Program-made: the position numbers and the translations under genes | The notes under the pieces: generated by a model | Told to the model about the DNA's origin: nothing | Database searches by the model: none | The model's input: only the letters and a program-made list of their open reading frames with translations | Shown: positions 12,569-23,765 of the stretch, piece by piece | How the letters are laid out: each line of letters opens with the position of its first letter | Position numbering within the stretch: the stretch's first letter is position 1 | Source of the DNA: Impatiens glandulifera | Taxonomy: Eukaryota > Streptophyta > Magnoliopsida > Ericales > Balsaminaceae | Reading direction: 5' to 3' | DNA length: 64,000 nt | Assembly: GCF_907164915.1 (NCBI RefSeq) | Contig: NC_061863.1 | Span: 65,649,364-65,713,363, forward strand

Positions 12569-12576
12569 TATTTATA
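12569..12576 (-). promoter_or_regulatory. TATA box of the extensin gene at 11386-12498
   Basis: TATAAATA on the minus strand, about 71 bases before the ATG, inside the conserved string TATAAATAACTTG shared with both other extensin copies. Confidence 0.8.
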
Positions 12577-12692
12577 GTTCCTCAGATGATGGAAGAAGCA
12601 ATGAATCATGTGTTCTTTATTAGTAAATTGGCTGGATTTAGTGCTTAATAAATAGTTTAAATTAAACACAAGATTGATTATAATTAAAATTA

Positions 12693-12807
12693 GAATGTGG
12701 TCTCCCATTTCATAAGAATGCAATAATTGAAAAGATTAATATAACTTTGGAAAGATACAAATGCTTGACCATAAACTTATGTTTGATTATAATTTGTGGT
12801 CTCCCAC
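12693..12807 (-). promoter_or_regulatory. Two conserved GGGAGACCACA motifs upstream of the extensin gene
   Basis: Proximal copy at 12693-12708 (ATGGGAGACCACATTC on the minus strand) and distal copy at 12794-12807 (GTGGGAGACCACAA). The proximal one is identical over 16 bases to 20412-20427 in the promoter of the oppositely oriented extensin, although the surrounding DNA has diverged. Candidate cis-element of unknown factor. Confidence 0.5.
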
Positions 12808-13410
12808 TACTTAATTAAGAAAGCAATATCTAAATATACTAACAAAATTAAGAGAAGATACAAATCCATGCTTTAGGATTGTTGAACATATATTCTTAAT
12901 TTGAACTTATTTTGATATAACCCTAAAATTTATAAATAAAATATTGGCCATCACCCATATGTTTATGAATACCTGTGCATCCAATTTCAGTTTATACATT
13001 AATATGCTTCAACATGATCAGGATCAGGATAGGGAAGTAAGGTTTGGGGGTTCTTGTTTATATCAATGATTTGTTTCTTTGTTTTACATAAATGAGGTTA
13101 AATATTTTAAAACATAAGTTATCTAAGATGTATAGTTTTTTCTAATAAAAATTATTAGGTTAGTGTACAAATTTCCTTACAAATGTTAGAAGCATGAGTG
13201 GATAAGATTTATATTACGAGTTTACCACAAAACCACATTAATATAGAAAATGACACCATACAAACGTCAAAATAAGAGGAGGGAGGTAGAAAAATAGAAT
13301 AAATAATTATGATTAAATACATTAATTTATCTAGTTTTCTAAAAACAAGTGTAAATTAAGTAATTAACATATTTATTTTTATTATCGATATTCTATAAAG
13401 GGACCAATAT

Positions 13411-15894
13411 TGTTTGTGCCGCCAAATGTTTTTAAATTTAAAATATATTAATGCATTTTTTTATCAATCAATTAATTTTATTTTATTTAACATTTTGTCA
13501 GTGTTTTTCTAATAAATAAATTACAATAAGTAATAATTGTTTTGTTTATTTTTTAGAAATGAAAACCATGCATGAAAATTATGCATACTAATTAATATAT
13601 AAATTCAGAAAATTTGTTATTCTGAACAAATTATTGACAAATATATTTTCAGATAAATAAATACCTAACACATTTCACATAATAAATCAAAACATTTATC
13701 TGAGCTGGCCTAGAATTCTTTTAAAAAGTTGTAGGCTATTAGAGTTAATTTGAATCATCACTCAATAGGAAAGTTATTTTAATACAAAGTAATTAATATG
13801 ATAAATAAAATGACGATAAAGAGAAAAATGAATAAAGAGTTGGTTGCCTTTGGGTGGGGCCTGAAACTACATATTTGATTTTTTTTTTTTTTCACAGTAT
13901 TAGTATTAATTATTAAATATCTCATCTACTAATTTTAAAAATTAATTTAAAATTAGTTATTTAGCCTCTATTAGTAAATAAGAATTATTTTTTATTTTTT
14001 TATTTATAATTTATTAATTAAATATTAATATATTTTCTCTCTTTTTTTTTCATTAATTAAACTATTTAAATTTATTTCATTCCTAAATTTTTTTATTAAT
14101 TTCTTTTTTTATTTCATTTTTCTTTTTTTTAATCAATTTTTCTTTTTTCCAATTCTTAAATTATCATTTTTAAAAAAATTTTAACAACTTATTTTGAATT
14201 TTATGTTTTATTTTAATATTTTTGATGAACAGTTTCTTTTTTTTATTTAATTTAATATTAATAGAAAATAAAATTAATAATTTTCTATTTAATTTTGGAT
14301 TCATGACTTATAATATTAATAAAGAATATTATTTTTTTAATATTTAATTATTATTATTATTTTGTTTGATGAATGAATTGTTATTATTATTATTATCTAA
14401 TTTTGATTATTTATTAATTTATTATTTTGTTGAAAATTTTTTATTATTTAAAAAATGAGTCATTGTTATATTCAATAATTAAAATTAAATAATTTTAAAA
14501 TAATTAATAATCAATGTATAAAGTTAATTATGAATGTTTTTATTTATATGTATATATAAAAAAAATAATAAAAAATTTATAAAAAAGATAAAAATAAAGG
14601 TAAAAAGGAAGGAAATGAAAAATATATTAATATTTAATTAAAAATACATAAATTAAAAATTAAAATTAACTATGGTTTAATAAAAAACCTTAAATAAATT
14701 TATATTTTATAATTCATATATTTAAATGACATTTTATTAGTACATACTTTAAATGCGTTAATTTTTTTCTTATTTAAAAAAATATATATTTAAGTTTTTA
14801 TTCAATAATTAATTTAATAATTTATATTTTAAATAACATAAATATTATTTTATTCTACAATAATATTATAAATTAAATTAATAAATATTTATCAACTAAT
14901 AAATACTATTATTATATTATTGGTCCACTTTCTTTCTCATGTGATTACAAATCTTTTCCACAATCTTCTTACTTTCTTCAAACATCCACCAACACCTTAC
15001 AAACATAAGTTATGATTAAAGAGAGATGATACAAAGTTTATAGTCTAAAAATATAAAATTTGGAATGAAAAAATTTATAATAATATCTCTTTATAAATCC
15101 AGATTAATATTCCTTCAAAACAATATAAGAATGATTAATGTAGATAATAAAGTACGAGGTAACAAGTCTTCGTCGACTTCAGGATCAACCAACAACCAAC
15201 CTTTACACGAATTAAATTAGACGATGAATAATCAATCTTCTCGAGTTCCAACTCAAATTCATGAAACCAACTATTTCTCAATGGCTGGATCAATCACAGA
15301 GATGTAAAAAATGAATAAAAAACTTAGAAATTTAAAATAAAGATTCTTTTTTGCAAGTGAAAGTTATCCAGGCATAAAAGAAGCAAAAATAATAAATTCT
15401 TTTATGCATTAACAACGTCCATTTTTTACCTACCATTTTTATTATGAACTCTATAATTCATCATAATGTAATATTTATATTTAATTAATACCATTAAAGT
15501 TCAAACAACAAAGAGTATACAAAATAGGTCCACAATCTTAACTTTATTGCATGATAATTATCATACTGGCTATAAGCTCTTAACATATTATCAACACCCT
15601 ACAAAATATCATATTTAACATACCAAATGAATGTAATCTCTCCATTAAATTGCATCTACTTCAAAACCCGAAATCACTGCTAGTTAAACGGTTCTCAATT
15701 TCAAAGCCGAGACCATTTTAGTAGTTATATGCCCATACATTTTCGGTCTACATCCCAAACACAAAATGTTTAGTATCTTTCTTAATATAAGTGAGACATG
15801 ATAAACAAACTCAATTTATAATAAAATGGCAAAATTCTTAATTGGCACATTACACCCTTTAAAAAGAATGGTAGAACAGAGTGTGAATGTGCAT
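13411..15894. other. AT-rich intergenic DNA between extensin and TFIIIA
   Basis: Extremely AT-rich, especially 13900-14900, with poly-T/poly-A runs and (ATT)n tracts near 14345-14400. I see no reading frame with coding character. The last few hundred bases, before 15895, would contain the TFIIIA 3' untranslated region (minus strand). Confidence 0.6.
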
Positions 15895-18399
15895 TCAGTC
15901 ATCAGCTTCAGAAGACAGCAACCATGAGAGGTACTCAGACTCCTGTCCAAAAATTGAATCGGAATGGTTCGGTGGAGTGACTCTCTTCCGCATTAAGGTT
16001 TCTATAGCTGGAACTTCTCTTTTTCGTCCTCCCCTTGGCCTAGACCGGAACATTTCATCAGTCTCCTCAAAGTCCCCCTGAAAAAAAAGTATAAATTGGT
16101 TTTCAAGTTCAACCGAATTCATCTGTTTAAGTATTTAATAAAAATTCCATAAACCATACATCGGTATGTACATGCTGTCCAGATTTCTCATGTTTATCCC
16201 TAACATGCTTGAAAGGGAAACTCATGCCGCAACCAGGCATGCTACAAACAAAAGGTCTGAGAACAAGATGCACAGCTTTCACATGCTGATGAAGATTTGA
16301 TTTCTGGAGAGACCCCAACAAGGATAATAATATGATTATTCTCAAGAAATAAAGGTAAAACTTAATTACAAGTGAATACATGGGGCTTGTTTGATGTGGG
16401 TTAGTTTAAGAAATATTTTGTTTGAAATAAAAAAAAGCTGGATAAACAAAATTATCATTTGTATTTAACATTTGATAAAAAAAAATAGTTGATTGATCGA
16501 TGATAGGATGCATAGGAATGATTTCCAAATAATCCAACATCTAATCATTACATCATTCAAATCATCAACCAAAATACCCTTAGCCTTAATGTCTTTTACT
16601 CAGATACCTTGATATTTCATAACCTACATCAAACAGGGTGGGTTATTTGAATAACCACCAGACCAAACAAGGAGTGTCAAATTTGAAATTAAATAGAATA
16701 GACCATAGCAACATTAGTACCTACCTAAGTTTAGAATTGGGTTTATAAATCTTATATGACATAAATGTGACATGAATTTTCTTGCACGTGAACAACTTAC
16801 AGTTGAAAATGTGTGTGAGCACCCTTCGAAATCACAAGGAATTCTTTCTGACGAGTCATCATCTCTTTCATGTGTGCGCATATGCCGCTTAATGTTCTTC
16901 CTAAGATGTTTGGTTCCACAAACATCGCATATTACTTGAGAATGACATTCTTTCAAATGGACCTTCAGGTAATGCTCTTTCGTGAAATACTTCAAACAAC
17001 TGGGTTCAGAACAAAATGCTTCCACCGACTCCAACTTCACTGTAAATGTATTTGATGCTTTTGTCAGAATAGTCTAAAAGAAAACTTCAACAAGGCTAGC
17101 ATGAATGTATGATGAATAAAAGAACTAAGAAAAATATTTACCATGAGAAGCTTCGTGTTTTTTGAGTTTCGATGCATACTTAAAGACCTTCCCACACCCA
17201 ATTTCAGGACATAAATGTTCTTTTGCCCCACCATTGTTATCAGAGGGCAATTCCTCGCAGTGATATTCATTAACATGCCTTGTAATATTTCCTTGGAATG
17301 CAAATTGGATTTTGCAGCTTTCAATAGGGCAGTCAAAAAGCTTTCCCTGGTGCTGAAGAAGGTGGCGATTCAAGTGGTCTTTCCTCCTATAGCTAGAATG
17401 ACAGTCATCTATAGGACAACTAAAAGACCTCTGTGGACCAATAAACATATAATGATTATTATATAATATATATACTTAGAGTTTTCAAAGGAATAAAATG
17501 CCTAGACAGCATAAGAAGTAACTCTTACAGATTTGAAATTGCGTGATTGGGTATCACTTGATGGAGCTTCTCAGGAGGGTCTCCCTTCCTGATACTGGTC
17601 CATTCAAGGATAAATTGTTGCCTCTCGCATTTTGGAGTTCTTATTTTGGGATCCAATGCTTTTCACGCGTTAACATCGGTTTTATGACAATTAAGTTAGT
17701 CATAAATGAAGCCTGTACAAGTATCAAAGGAGTGGCCTAAGTAAGCCCTTAGATGAGAGAGCCATGGATAACTTCTAATGAACTGTATTCATTACATTCT
17801 TAATTGATTGATTATCAAATCTTTCAGGTAACCTCTATTTATAATGTATAGAGGTTGCCTCATAAGACCAGTCTAAAAACTTGGGGAAAAAGTAGATGCA
17901 TATATTGCTTCTAAGAGCTAATTGTCCTATCTAGAAGATGAATCTGGATAGTCAATTCGTGGTTCATAATCCATATACATACAATCATACATAGAAGATG
18001 GATTAAAGGGAAACCAATAAAGTAAGGAATACCTCAAGAGAATGGCTGAGCATGTGCTGCTTTAAATGAGCAGGTTTCTGAAAACATGCTCCACACTCAT
18101 GACAAGTATTCAGCTTTTCGTTGTTGTCTTCAGACAAAGTCCCTTCATTGTTTTTGCGTTCAATTTCATCCTGTTGTTGAAGTGAATCACAGACAATACA
18201 TATAAATTGAAAGTGGTAACAAACCCAGATAAATTGAATGAAAAATGGTGATGAATGAAACCTGATGTTTAGAGAGAAGATGAGAGGAGATGAGCGACTT
18301 CTTGGAGCGACATATGCCACAATACTCACAGAAGTATCTTCTAACGTCTCTAAAAATGGGCGTTTTCCTCTCACCTTCTTCTGCTTCGCCTTCTTCCAT
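15895..18399 (-). CDS. TFIIIA: Transcription factor IIIA (nine C2H2 zinc fingers)
   Basis: Binds the 5S rRNA gene internal promoter to recruit RNA polymerase III, and binds 5S rRNA itself. The productive form joins six exons: 18399-18262, 18170-18033, 17430-17142, 17039-16801, 16303-16160, 16077-15895. They total 1131 nt (376 aa), all in phase. Nine C2H2 fingers are visible: two in exons 1-2 (CEYCGIC; CHECGAC), then seven more. Finger 7 has the short form [20 protein letters not shown], and finger 8 is split by the exon 4/5 junction. The long gap between fingers 5 and 6 and the C-terminal RSRPRGG...KREVP and RKRVTPP basic segments plus YLSWLLS match plant TFIIIA. The start at 18399 is the first ATG; the TTG three bases upstream is not used. 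Intron 2 contains an alternative exon with a 5S rRNA mimic (17529-17712) that controls productive splicing. Confidence 0.93.
16382..16672. mobile_element. MITE-like element in TFIIIA intron 4
   Basis: The left end reads GGGGCTTGTTTGATGTGGGTTA; the right end, reverse-complemented, reads TCCTTGTTTGGTCTGGTGGTTA. This gives imperfect terminal inverted repeats of about 20 bases around an AT-rich core without coding capacity, resembling hAT-type MITE ends. A related right end (ATCAAACAAGGAG) occurs near 26855-26872 in the ADP/ATP carrier intron. No clear target-site duplication was found. Confidence 0.45.
17529..17712 (-). other. TFIIIA: Alternative (poison) exon of TFIIIA carrying the 5S rRNA mimic
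   Basis: A 184-nt cassette exon between coding exons 2 and 3. The acceptor is CTTGTACAG (AG at 17714-17713) and the donor is AATCT followed by GTAAGAG (GT at 17528-17527). Its length is not a multiple of three. When included after exon 2, the frame runs 23 codons and stops at TAA (17643-17641), inside the 5S-like sequence. The product would be about 115 aa with only two fingers, a likely nonsense-mediated decay target. Skipping joins exon 2 to exon 3 in frame and gives full TFIIIA. This is the arrangement reported for land-plant TFIIIA genes, where ribosomal protein L5 binding promotes skipping. Exon borders here are inferred by eye. Confidence 0.85.
17549..17654 (-). promoter_or_regulatory. 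P5SM: plant 5S rRNA mimic element (L5-responsive splicing)
   Basis: Read on the minus strand, this contains GGATCCCA...AGAACTCC, then GCGAGAG, then CAGTATCAGGAAGGGAGACC followed by CTCCTGAGAAG. Plant 5S rRNA has GGATCCCATCAGAACTCC, GGGCGAGAG, AGTACTAGGATGGGTGACC and TCCTGGGAAG in the same order and spacing. The AGTA/GAA pair corresponds to loop E, with the flanking helices kept by compensating changes. In Arabidopsis and other plants this mimic (P5SM) binds ribosomal protein L5 and controls skipping of the TFIIIA poison exon. The call rests on sequence correspondence and on its position in the TFIIIA gene. Confidence 0.88.
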
Positions 18400-18455
18400 C
18401 AATCAAGCTCCCTCCACCGCCAATATGATGAATTTGAGCCGCCCGCCAAGAACTA

Positions 18456-20490
18456 GATAGAGATTTAAGAATATGAAACTAGCTAGGGATGCCCTAATCT
18501 TTGGCTCATTAAAAAACACTTGTGATTTTTTTTTATTTAAATATTTTTTAATGATACATTTATCATTTTACTTTGGAATTTTTTTATACCAAACTCTAGT
18601 TTTATTTACAAAACTAAAATTATTCTAGTATAAATTATATAAAATATATTTATAATATCATTATATATTTAATTATATTTATTAATATTCAAAAATATTA
18701 ACAAAAATAAATTAAATATGTTAAACTAATATTTTTTAATTTTTTTTTAAACGAGGATAAATCGAGCGAGCACGAGTAGTTAGGAAGTGCCAAAAGTATT
18801 CATATGAATCATATTTCACCCAAGGCGGTGAGAGTTTATGTAAAATCGTTAGACATTTGTAAACTAGTAAAATCTAGAGTTTATATTAAATCGTAAGATT
18901 TTAATTCGAAAAAATAATAGTTATATATTTTTATTATTTATATATATAATTAATTATTTTATACTTAGACAATTTTAAAAAATTATATATTTTAATATAA
19001 AATTAATTAAAAAATAATAATAAATAAATAACATTATAAAAATTTATACTTACAAAATTAATTATATTAATTAATTCATTTAAATAAATAATAACTTTAT
19101 ATTTTAATTTTTAAATAAAAATTTGTTTTTTAAAGTAAAATCGAAATTATTTATAAAGTTGTAAAATCGTAAAATCTTATTATTGTAAATTTAAAATCGT
19201 AAGAGTTTTACCTATTTAAGAGTTTATTTAAAATCAGACTCGATAACTTAATTTGAAATCGTAAAATCATAAAATTTTAAGAATCAACTCGAAATTTTAA
19301 CAGTTTTGATTCCACCGACGTGGGAAAATAGCAAGAGTAAGCTTCGTTTTCCTAAACCCTGAACTACCCTGTTTCTTCTAGTTGGGCCTTTTAAAGCTGG
19401 GCTTATTTGGGCTGCAGACTGGCTGGCAGTCTGGTCATTTGTGCAGTTAATCAATAATTCGATAGATCCTACATTTTCCAAATAATTTTTAAATTTAATC
19501 CAGTCTAAAATTATTTTTACAAATTATTTGTTAACTCAAAATTATTTAAAAATTATGATAAAGAATTAATGTATACAATAAACAAATAATAATAATGAGT
19601 CATAATTACACTAAAATTCATTTATTTGAATAAGTAATAAAAAAGTTAATTTGTTAATATAAATTAATTTTACTTTAATAAAATTTTAAAATATCAAAAT
19701 AATTTGTAAAATTTTAAAATTTAATTAGTTTTAAGAGTTACATAAGCCACTTGTTAGCTTCTTTTAAATATATAATTAATAATATAAACAACCTAACTAT
19801 ATAATTAGTAAACAAAATTAATAACATTAAGGATCTAAAATTTTGGATAATACACCAATCATGCAAAGTGTGGAAATTTAAAATTTAAATAAAAATTGAT
19901 CTTAAACTCACAAATCTACATCGAATGTGTTAAAGATGCATTTGTTAAAGAATTTAATCTAATTCACAGAAAATAACATTTTGGATAGTATCAACTAACT
20001 TTATTAATTGAACATCTCATATTCAAGTTTATATTATATATGTTTATAATATATATTATAATTATATATTATTTGGGTTAACTATTTTGATTTTATGATA
20101 AAATCTCATTGTATCTATCAAAAAATTTAAATTTTAATAATATGTACTTGGATTTTTATTTTCTTTCTTAATTATACATATGGTTATAAAATTTTCAAAT
20201 TAATTATTTTTAATTTTCATGAGTGCTAGTCTCGTTAGTTTGAGTTGGTTCTTTAATTTATTTATTTTTTAATTGAGAATAAAAGGTATCATTTCCAATT
20301 CACATGAGTTGTTTTGGTTTAGCAAAAGTATTGGATATCCACAAAGAATATATATTACATAAATATATAAAGCATGTTGTTTAATCTCCTTAATTATTAT
20401 TTTCTTAAGTAATGGGAGACCACATTCCAATTAACAATTTAACATATTTAACTCTTATTAAAACAACATACTATTCCATTTCCCTTCCAA
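18456..20490. other. Intergenic region between TFIIIA and the plus-strand extensin
   Basis: The TFIIIA leader and promoter lie in the first few hundred bases. The rest is AT-rich and non-coding. The part from about 20190 to 20380 is extensin upstream DNA; a diverged copy of it occurs at 24690-24860. Confidence 0.6.
20412..20427 (+). promoter_or_regulatory. Conserved ATGGGAGACCACATTC motif upstream of the extensin
   Basis: About 146 bases upstream of the ATG at 20573 and about 70 bases upstream of the TATA box. It is identical to the proximal motif of the minus-strand extensin gene at 12693-12708. Candidate regulatory element, unknown factor. Confidence 0.5.
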
Positions 20491-20494
20491 GTAG

Positions 20495-20502
20495 TATAAA
20501 TA
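20495..20502 (+). promoter_or_regulatory. TATA box of the plus-strand extensin
   Basis: TATAAATA followed by ACTTG, 78 bases upstream of the ATG. The string TATAAATAACTTG is conserved in all three extensin promoters in the window. Confidence 0.8.
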
Positions 20503-20572
20503 ACTTGCATATTTTCAATCAAAACACACCTCTAAAGTTCATTGGAGGCATTTGAGTTGTGTGGAGTTGAAA

Positions 20573-21799
20573 ATGGGGAGTTTTATGAAGTTGGGACATT
20601 TATCTCTTTTCATCTTTTCTATTTACTTAATTTCGGGATGTTTTGCTGATCCATATTATTACTCTTCTCCTCCCCCACCACCATCGTACACTTATTCTTC
20701 TCCACCCCCACCACCTTACAAAGCTGAAGAGAAAAAGTATACTCCGTACATATATTCATCTCCGCCGCCACCACCTTATAAGGCTGAAGAGAAATATACT
20801 CCATACAAATATTCATCTCCACCACCACCAACTTACAAAACTCCGGAAAACAAATATACTCCTTACACATATGCATCTCCACCACCACCAACTTACAAAA
20901 CTCCAAAGAATAAATATACTCCTTACACATACGCATCTCCACCACCACCCACTTACAAAACACCGGAGAAAAAATATACTCCTTACACGTATGCACCACC
21001 ACCACCGCCAACTTACAAAACTCCAGAGAAGAAATATACTCCTTACACATATTCGTCGCCACCACCGCCAACTTACAAAACTCCAGAGAAGAAATATACT
21101 CCTTACACATATTCGTCACCACCACCGCCAACTTACAAAACTCCAGAGAAGAAATATACTCCTTACACATATTCGTCACCACCACCGCCAACTTACAAAA
21201 CTCCAGAGAAGAAATATACTCCTTACACATATTCGTCACCACCACCGCCAACTTATAAAACTCCAGAGAAGAAATATACTCCTTACACATATTCGTCTCC
21301 ACCACCGCCAACTTATAAAACTCCAGAGAAGAAATATACTCCTTACACATATTCGTCGCCACCACCGCCAACTTACAAAACTCCAGAGAAGAAATATACT
21401 CCTTACACATATTCGTCACCACCACCGCCAACTTACAAAACTCCAGAGAAGAAATATACTCCTTACACATATTCGTCACCACCACCGCCAACTTACAAAA
21501 CTCCAGAGAAGAAATATACTCCTTACACATATTCGTCGCCACCACCGCCAACTTACAAAACTCCAGAGAAGAAATATACTCCTTACACATATTCGTCACC
21601 ACCACCGCCCACTTACAAAACTCCAGAGAAGAAATATACTCCTTACACATATTCGTCACCACCACCGCCCACTTACAAAACTCCAGAGAAGAAATATACT
21701 CCTTACACATATTCGTCACCACCACCGCCGCCCACTTACAAAATTGAAGAGAAAAAACACACTCCTGCATACTATTCATCACCTCCACCTTACTACTAA
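20573..21799 (+). CDS. Extensin-like hydroxyproline-rich cell wall protein (inverted paralogue)
   Basis: Single exon, 408 aa, starting at the ATG in GAAAATGGGGAGT; the seven codons before it come from a TTG and are not part of the gene. The signal peptide is roughly residues 1-26 (MGSFMKLGHLSLFIFS... ending CFA), followed by DPYYYSS. About 17 repeats of 20 residues follow (SSPPPPTYKTPEKKYTPYTY), and the protein ends with a variant HTPAYYSSPPPYY. SPPPP and YxY motifs indicate a hydroxyprolinated, Tyr-cross-linked extensin of the wall. From about 21001 to 21720 the 60-base repeats are nearly identical at the DNA level, differing at a few third positions. That points to recent repeat expansion or gene conversion. 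Promoter and 3' flank resemble those of the two minus-strand copies, so all three share one ancestor and this one is inverted. Confidence 0.93.
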   Translation: MGSFMKLGHLSLFIFSIYLISGCFADPYYYSSPPPPPSYTYSSPPPPPYKAEEKKYTPYIYSSPPPPPYKAEEKYTPYKYSSPPPPTYKTPENKYTPYTYASPPPPTYKTPKNKYTPYTYASPPPPTYKTPEKKYTPYTYAPPPPPTYKTPEKKYTPYTYSSPPPPTYKTPEKKYTPYTYSSPPPPTYKTPEKKYTPYTYSSPPPPTYKTPEKKYTPYTYSSPPPPTYKTPEKKYTPYTYSSPPPPTYKTPEKKYTPYTYSSPPPPTYKTPEKKYTPYTYSSPPPPTYKTPEKKYTPYTYSSPPPPTYKTPEKKYTPYTYSSPPPPTYKTPEKKYTPYTYSSPPPPTYKTPEKKYTPYTYSSPPPPTYKTPEKKYTPYTYSSPPPPPTYKIEEKKHTPAYYSSPPPYY

Positions 21800-23681
21800 T
21801 ATTTTTGTGATTCCTGAAGGTTGGTCTTCAAAATATGGCTATTGGTGCACTAGGAAACTCTTAAGTGACAGTTTCCATTATTAATTATTTAATAACAAAA
21901 CATCGTGGAATTCCGTGTGAATCATTAAGTATCCCCTTACAAGGCTAAAATATTCTTGGAGAGACTTATTTAATGTAATCTCATGAGTTCATTCTTTTTT
22001 TAATATATTTATTCTATTTGACTTTAAAAGTTTATGCATATTTGTAATTGTTTATCTTGTTATCAACATATATATTAAAGTCTTAATTTATGAAGTAACT
22101 ATATATAAGCTAAATTTTCATATGAATTTATAAATAACATGCTTACAAACAAGAATCATAAGATCTTCTGAAAAATTAATTTGAAATAAATTCAAAATCT
22201 CAGCCTTGGTCACAAAAAATCTTTAAAATCAAGCAATATATATTCTTAATTTAGGTTGTTGTAAAGTGGCTACGATTTATGTTACTTTTGCATATGTTTT
22301 TTATTCCTTATTCAAATAAAAAATTAAACTCATTGAACAAAAGTAATTTCTACAACTATTTCTAAAGGTACTATAATGTTTTGCAAATTAATAATGTAAT
22401 GAAAGTTATTAACGGTTATTAGTGGTTATCTGACAATGTTGGCGCTTCTAACCAACAATAAGGTAAAAAGAGCTTGTAAATAATTTAAATTAAACTTGCT
22501 GGAATCAAATAAGACATTAAAGAGTTAATTAGTTATTACCGACACCAGGCGCCGGAACATTATTTACCGACGCTTTATTCCGACGCTTTTGTAGGGATGC
22601 CGACCACAAACTTCAGATATTCTTGGCAGTGGTCAGTTTCACTCCGTCATGATATACATTTTACTAGGATATCGGAATCAGATGATTTTGATGGGTTTGA
22701 AGAGGTAGACCAATACTACCTCTCTTGTTTATACAAAACCGTATTTTCGATGTCTATAACGACATTGATTCACGTAAAAATATGTATAAATTAGTATGAA
22801 TTTTATTAATCCTTTAGTCAAATGACAAGAGTGGCTTCTAACTCAGCAAATATCACTGATTTTGATTCTTAAATTTAAATGGAGGTGATGTTAGCTTCCA
22901 AAACAAAATAAAAATGGTTAATTCTTTAAAGATTAAATAACTATTTGTCACATATAACTTATATATAAATATTATTTATTAATTAATTCCCAAATTCCAA
23001 GTTCATATTTTTTTTTTATATTTCAACATATTAGAATTAATATTAATTTTAACTATGAATTAAACTCTCAAATATATTTATTTTGATGATAAAATCTCTG
23101 GATATCTTGAATATTTATTTCTAAAATTTCAAAATAATGTTGTAGATACTTATTTTTAACTCTCATGATTTATAAAAAAATTAAATAATTAAGAGTAATC
23201 AAAATAATTTTTTTTTTTAAATCACGAAATAGAAAATAATTATTTTGGAAACAATGTTGTATCAATCGCAAAGTTCAAAATAGGAAATGATCAATGTGTC
23301 TTCGTGGTCATTTCTCCTAGCTAGATGCCTAGGGCATCCCACTTGTCGAGCAGAATAGAATTCTGCCGAGAAGTTATCCATTAAATGACTATTCTATCAA
23401 ATTCGACCAACCTAACCAACATGCTACGCCCAAGATGCCTATAAAAGAATCACATGGTGATGAAGAGCATGGAAGAACAAGAACCTTTACAACAAAACCG
23501 CCATTAACATGCTTTATTTGTTTTTTTTTTTTTTTTTTCGACAGAAGTTTTGAAAGGTCTTTCTGATCGAGCCAAAAACTTCATTAAGACCATAGGAATC
23601 GTTTTCAACTCATTGACCGTGGTCAGCCCGCACCTTGGATCCCAAGTTTGTTAAGCTTGTATGTGTGTAGTTTAAATGTAT
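21800..23681. other. Intergenic region after the extensin
   Basis: From 22140 to 22210 the sequence (CTTACAAACAAGAATCAT ... CTCAGCCTTGGTCAC) is the extensin 3' flank, matching 7805-7880 and 11070-11145 in inverted orientation. Words such as ACCGACGCTTT near 22540-22600 resemble CACTA sub-terminal repeats. A poly-T run lies at 23520-23538. No gene is evident. Confidence 0.55.
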
Positions 23682-23754
23682 GGGGATGTAGCTCAGATGG
23701 TAGAGCGCTCGCTTAGCATGCGAGAGGTACGGGGATCGATACCCCGCATTTCCA
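23682..23754 (+). tRNA. tRNA-Ala (anticodon AGC)
   Basis: A 73-base sequence folding as a cloverleaf: acceptor strand GGGGATG, D-arm GCTCAGATGGTAGAGC, anticodon stem-loop CTCGCTTAGCATGCGAG with AGC, and T-arm CGGGGATCGATACCCCG. The 3' acceptor strand CATTTCC is followed by discriminator A. Intron-less, with intact A and B boxes. The acceptor stem contains two G-U pairs, one more than in the usual plant gene (CATCTCC). A T7 run 11 bases downstream is a good Pol III terminator. Confidence 0.95.
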
Positions 23755-23765
23755 CTCGACAAACA

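Larger units (their letters stand above)
11065..13410. repeat. Extensin segmental duplication, unit B
   Basis: Second unit of the tandem duplication, matching 7801-10095 in order and orientation. It carries the intact extensin gene, its TATA box and both upstream GGGAGACCACA-type motifs. The match fades past about 13410 into unrelated AT-rich sequence. Confidence 0.85.

Noticed and set aside
20619..21788. Long antisense open frame (about 389 codons) across the plus-strand extensin
   Set aside because: It exists because the 60-bp repeat is in frame and lacks stops in several frames; its Cys/Met/Val-rich translation is just the repeat read backwards. The sense strand has the signal peptide, TATA box and family motifs. 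The same applies to the antisense frames over the other two extensins and to the shifted forward frame at 20643-21884.
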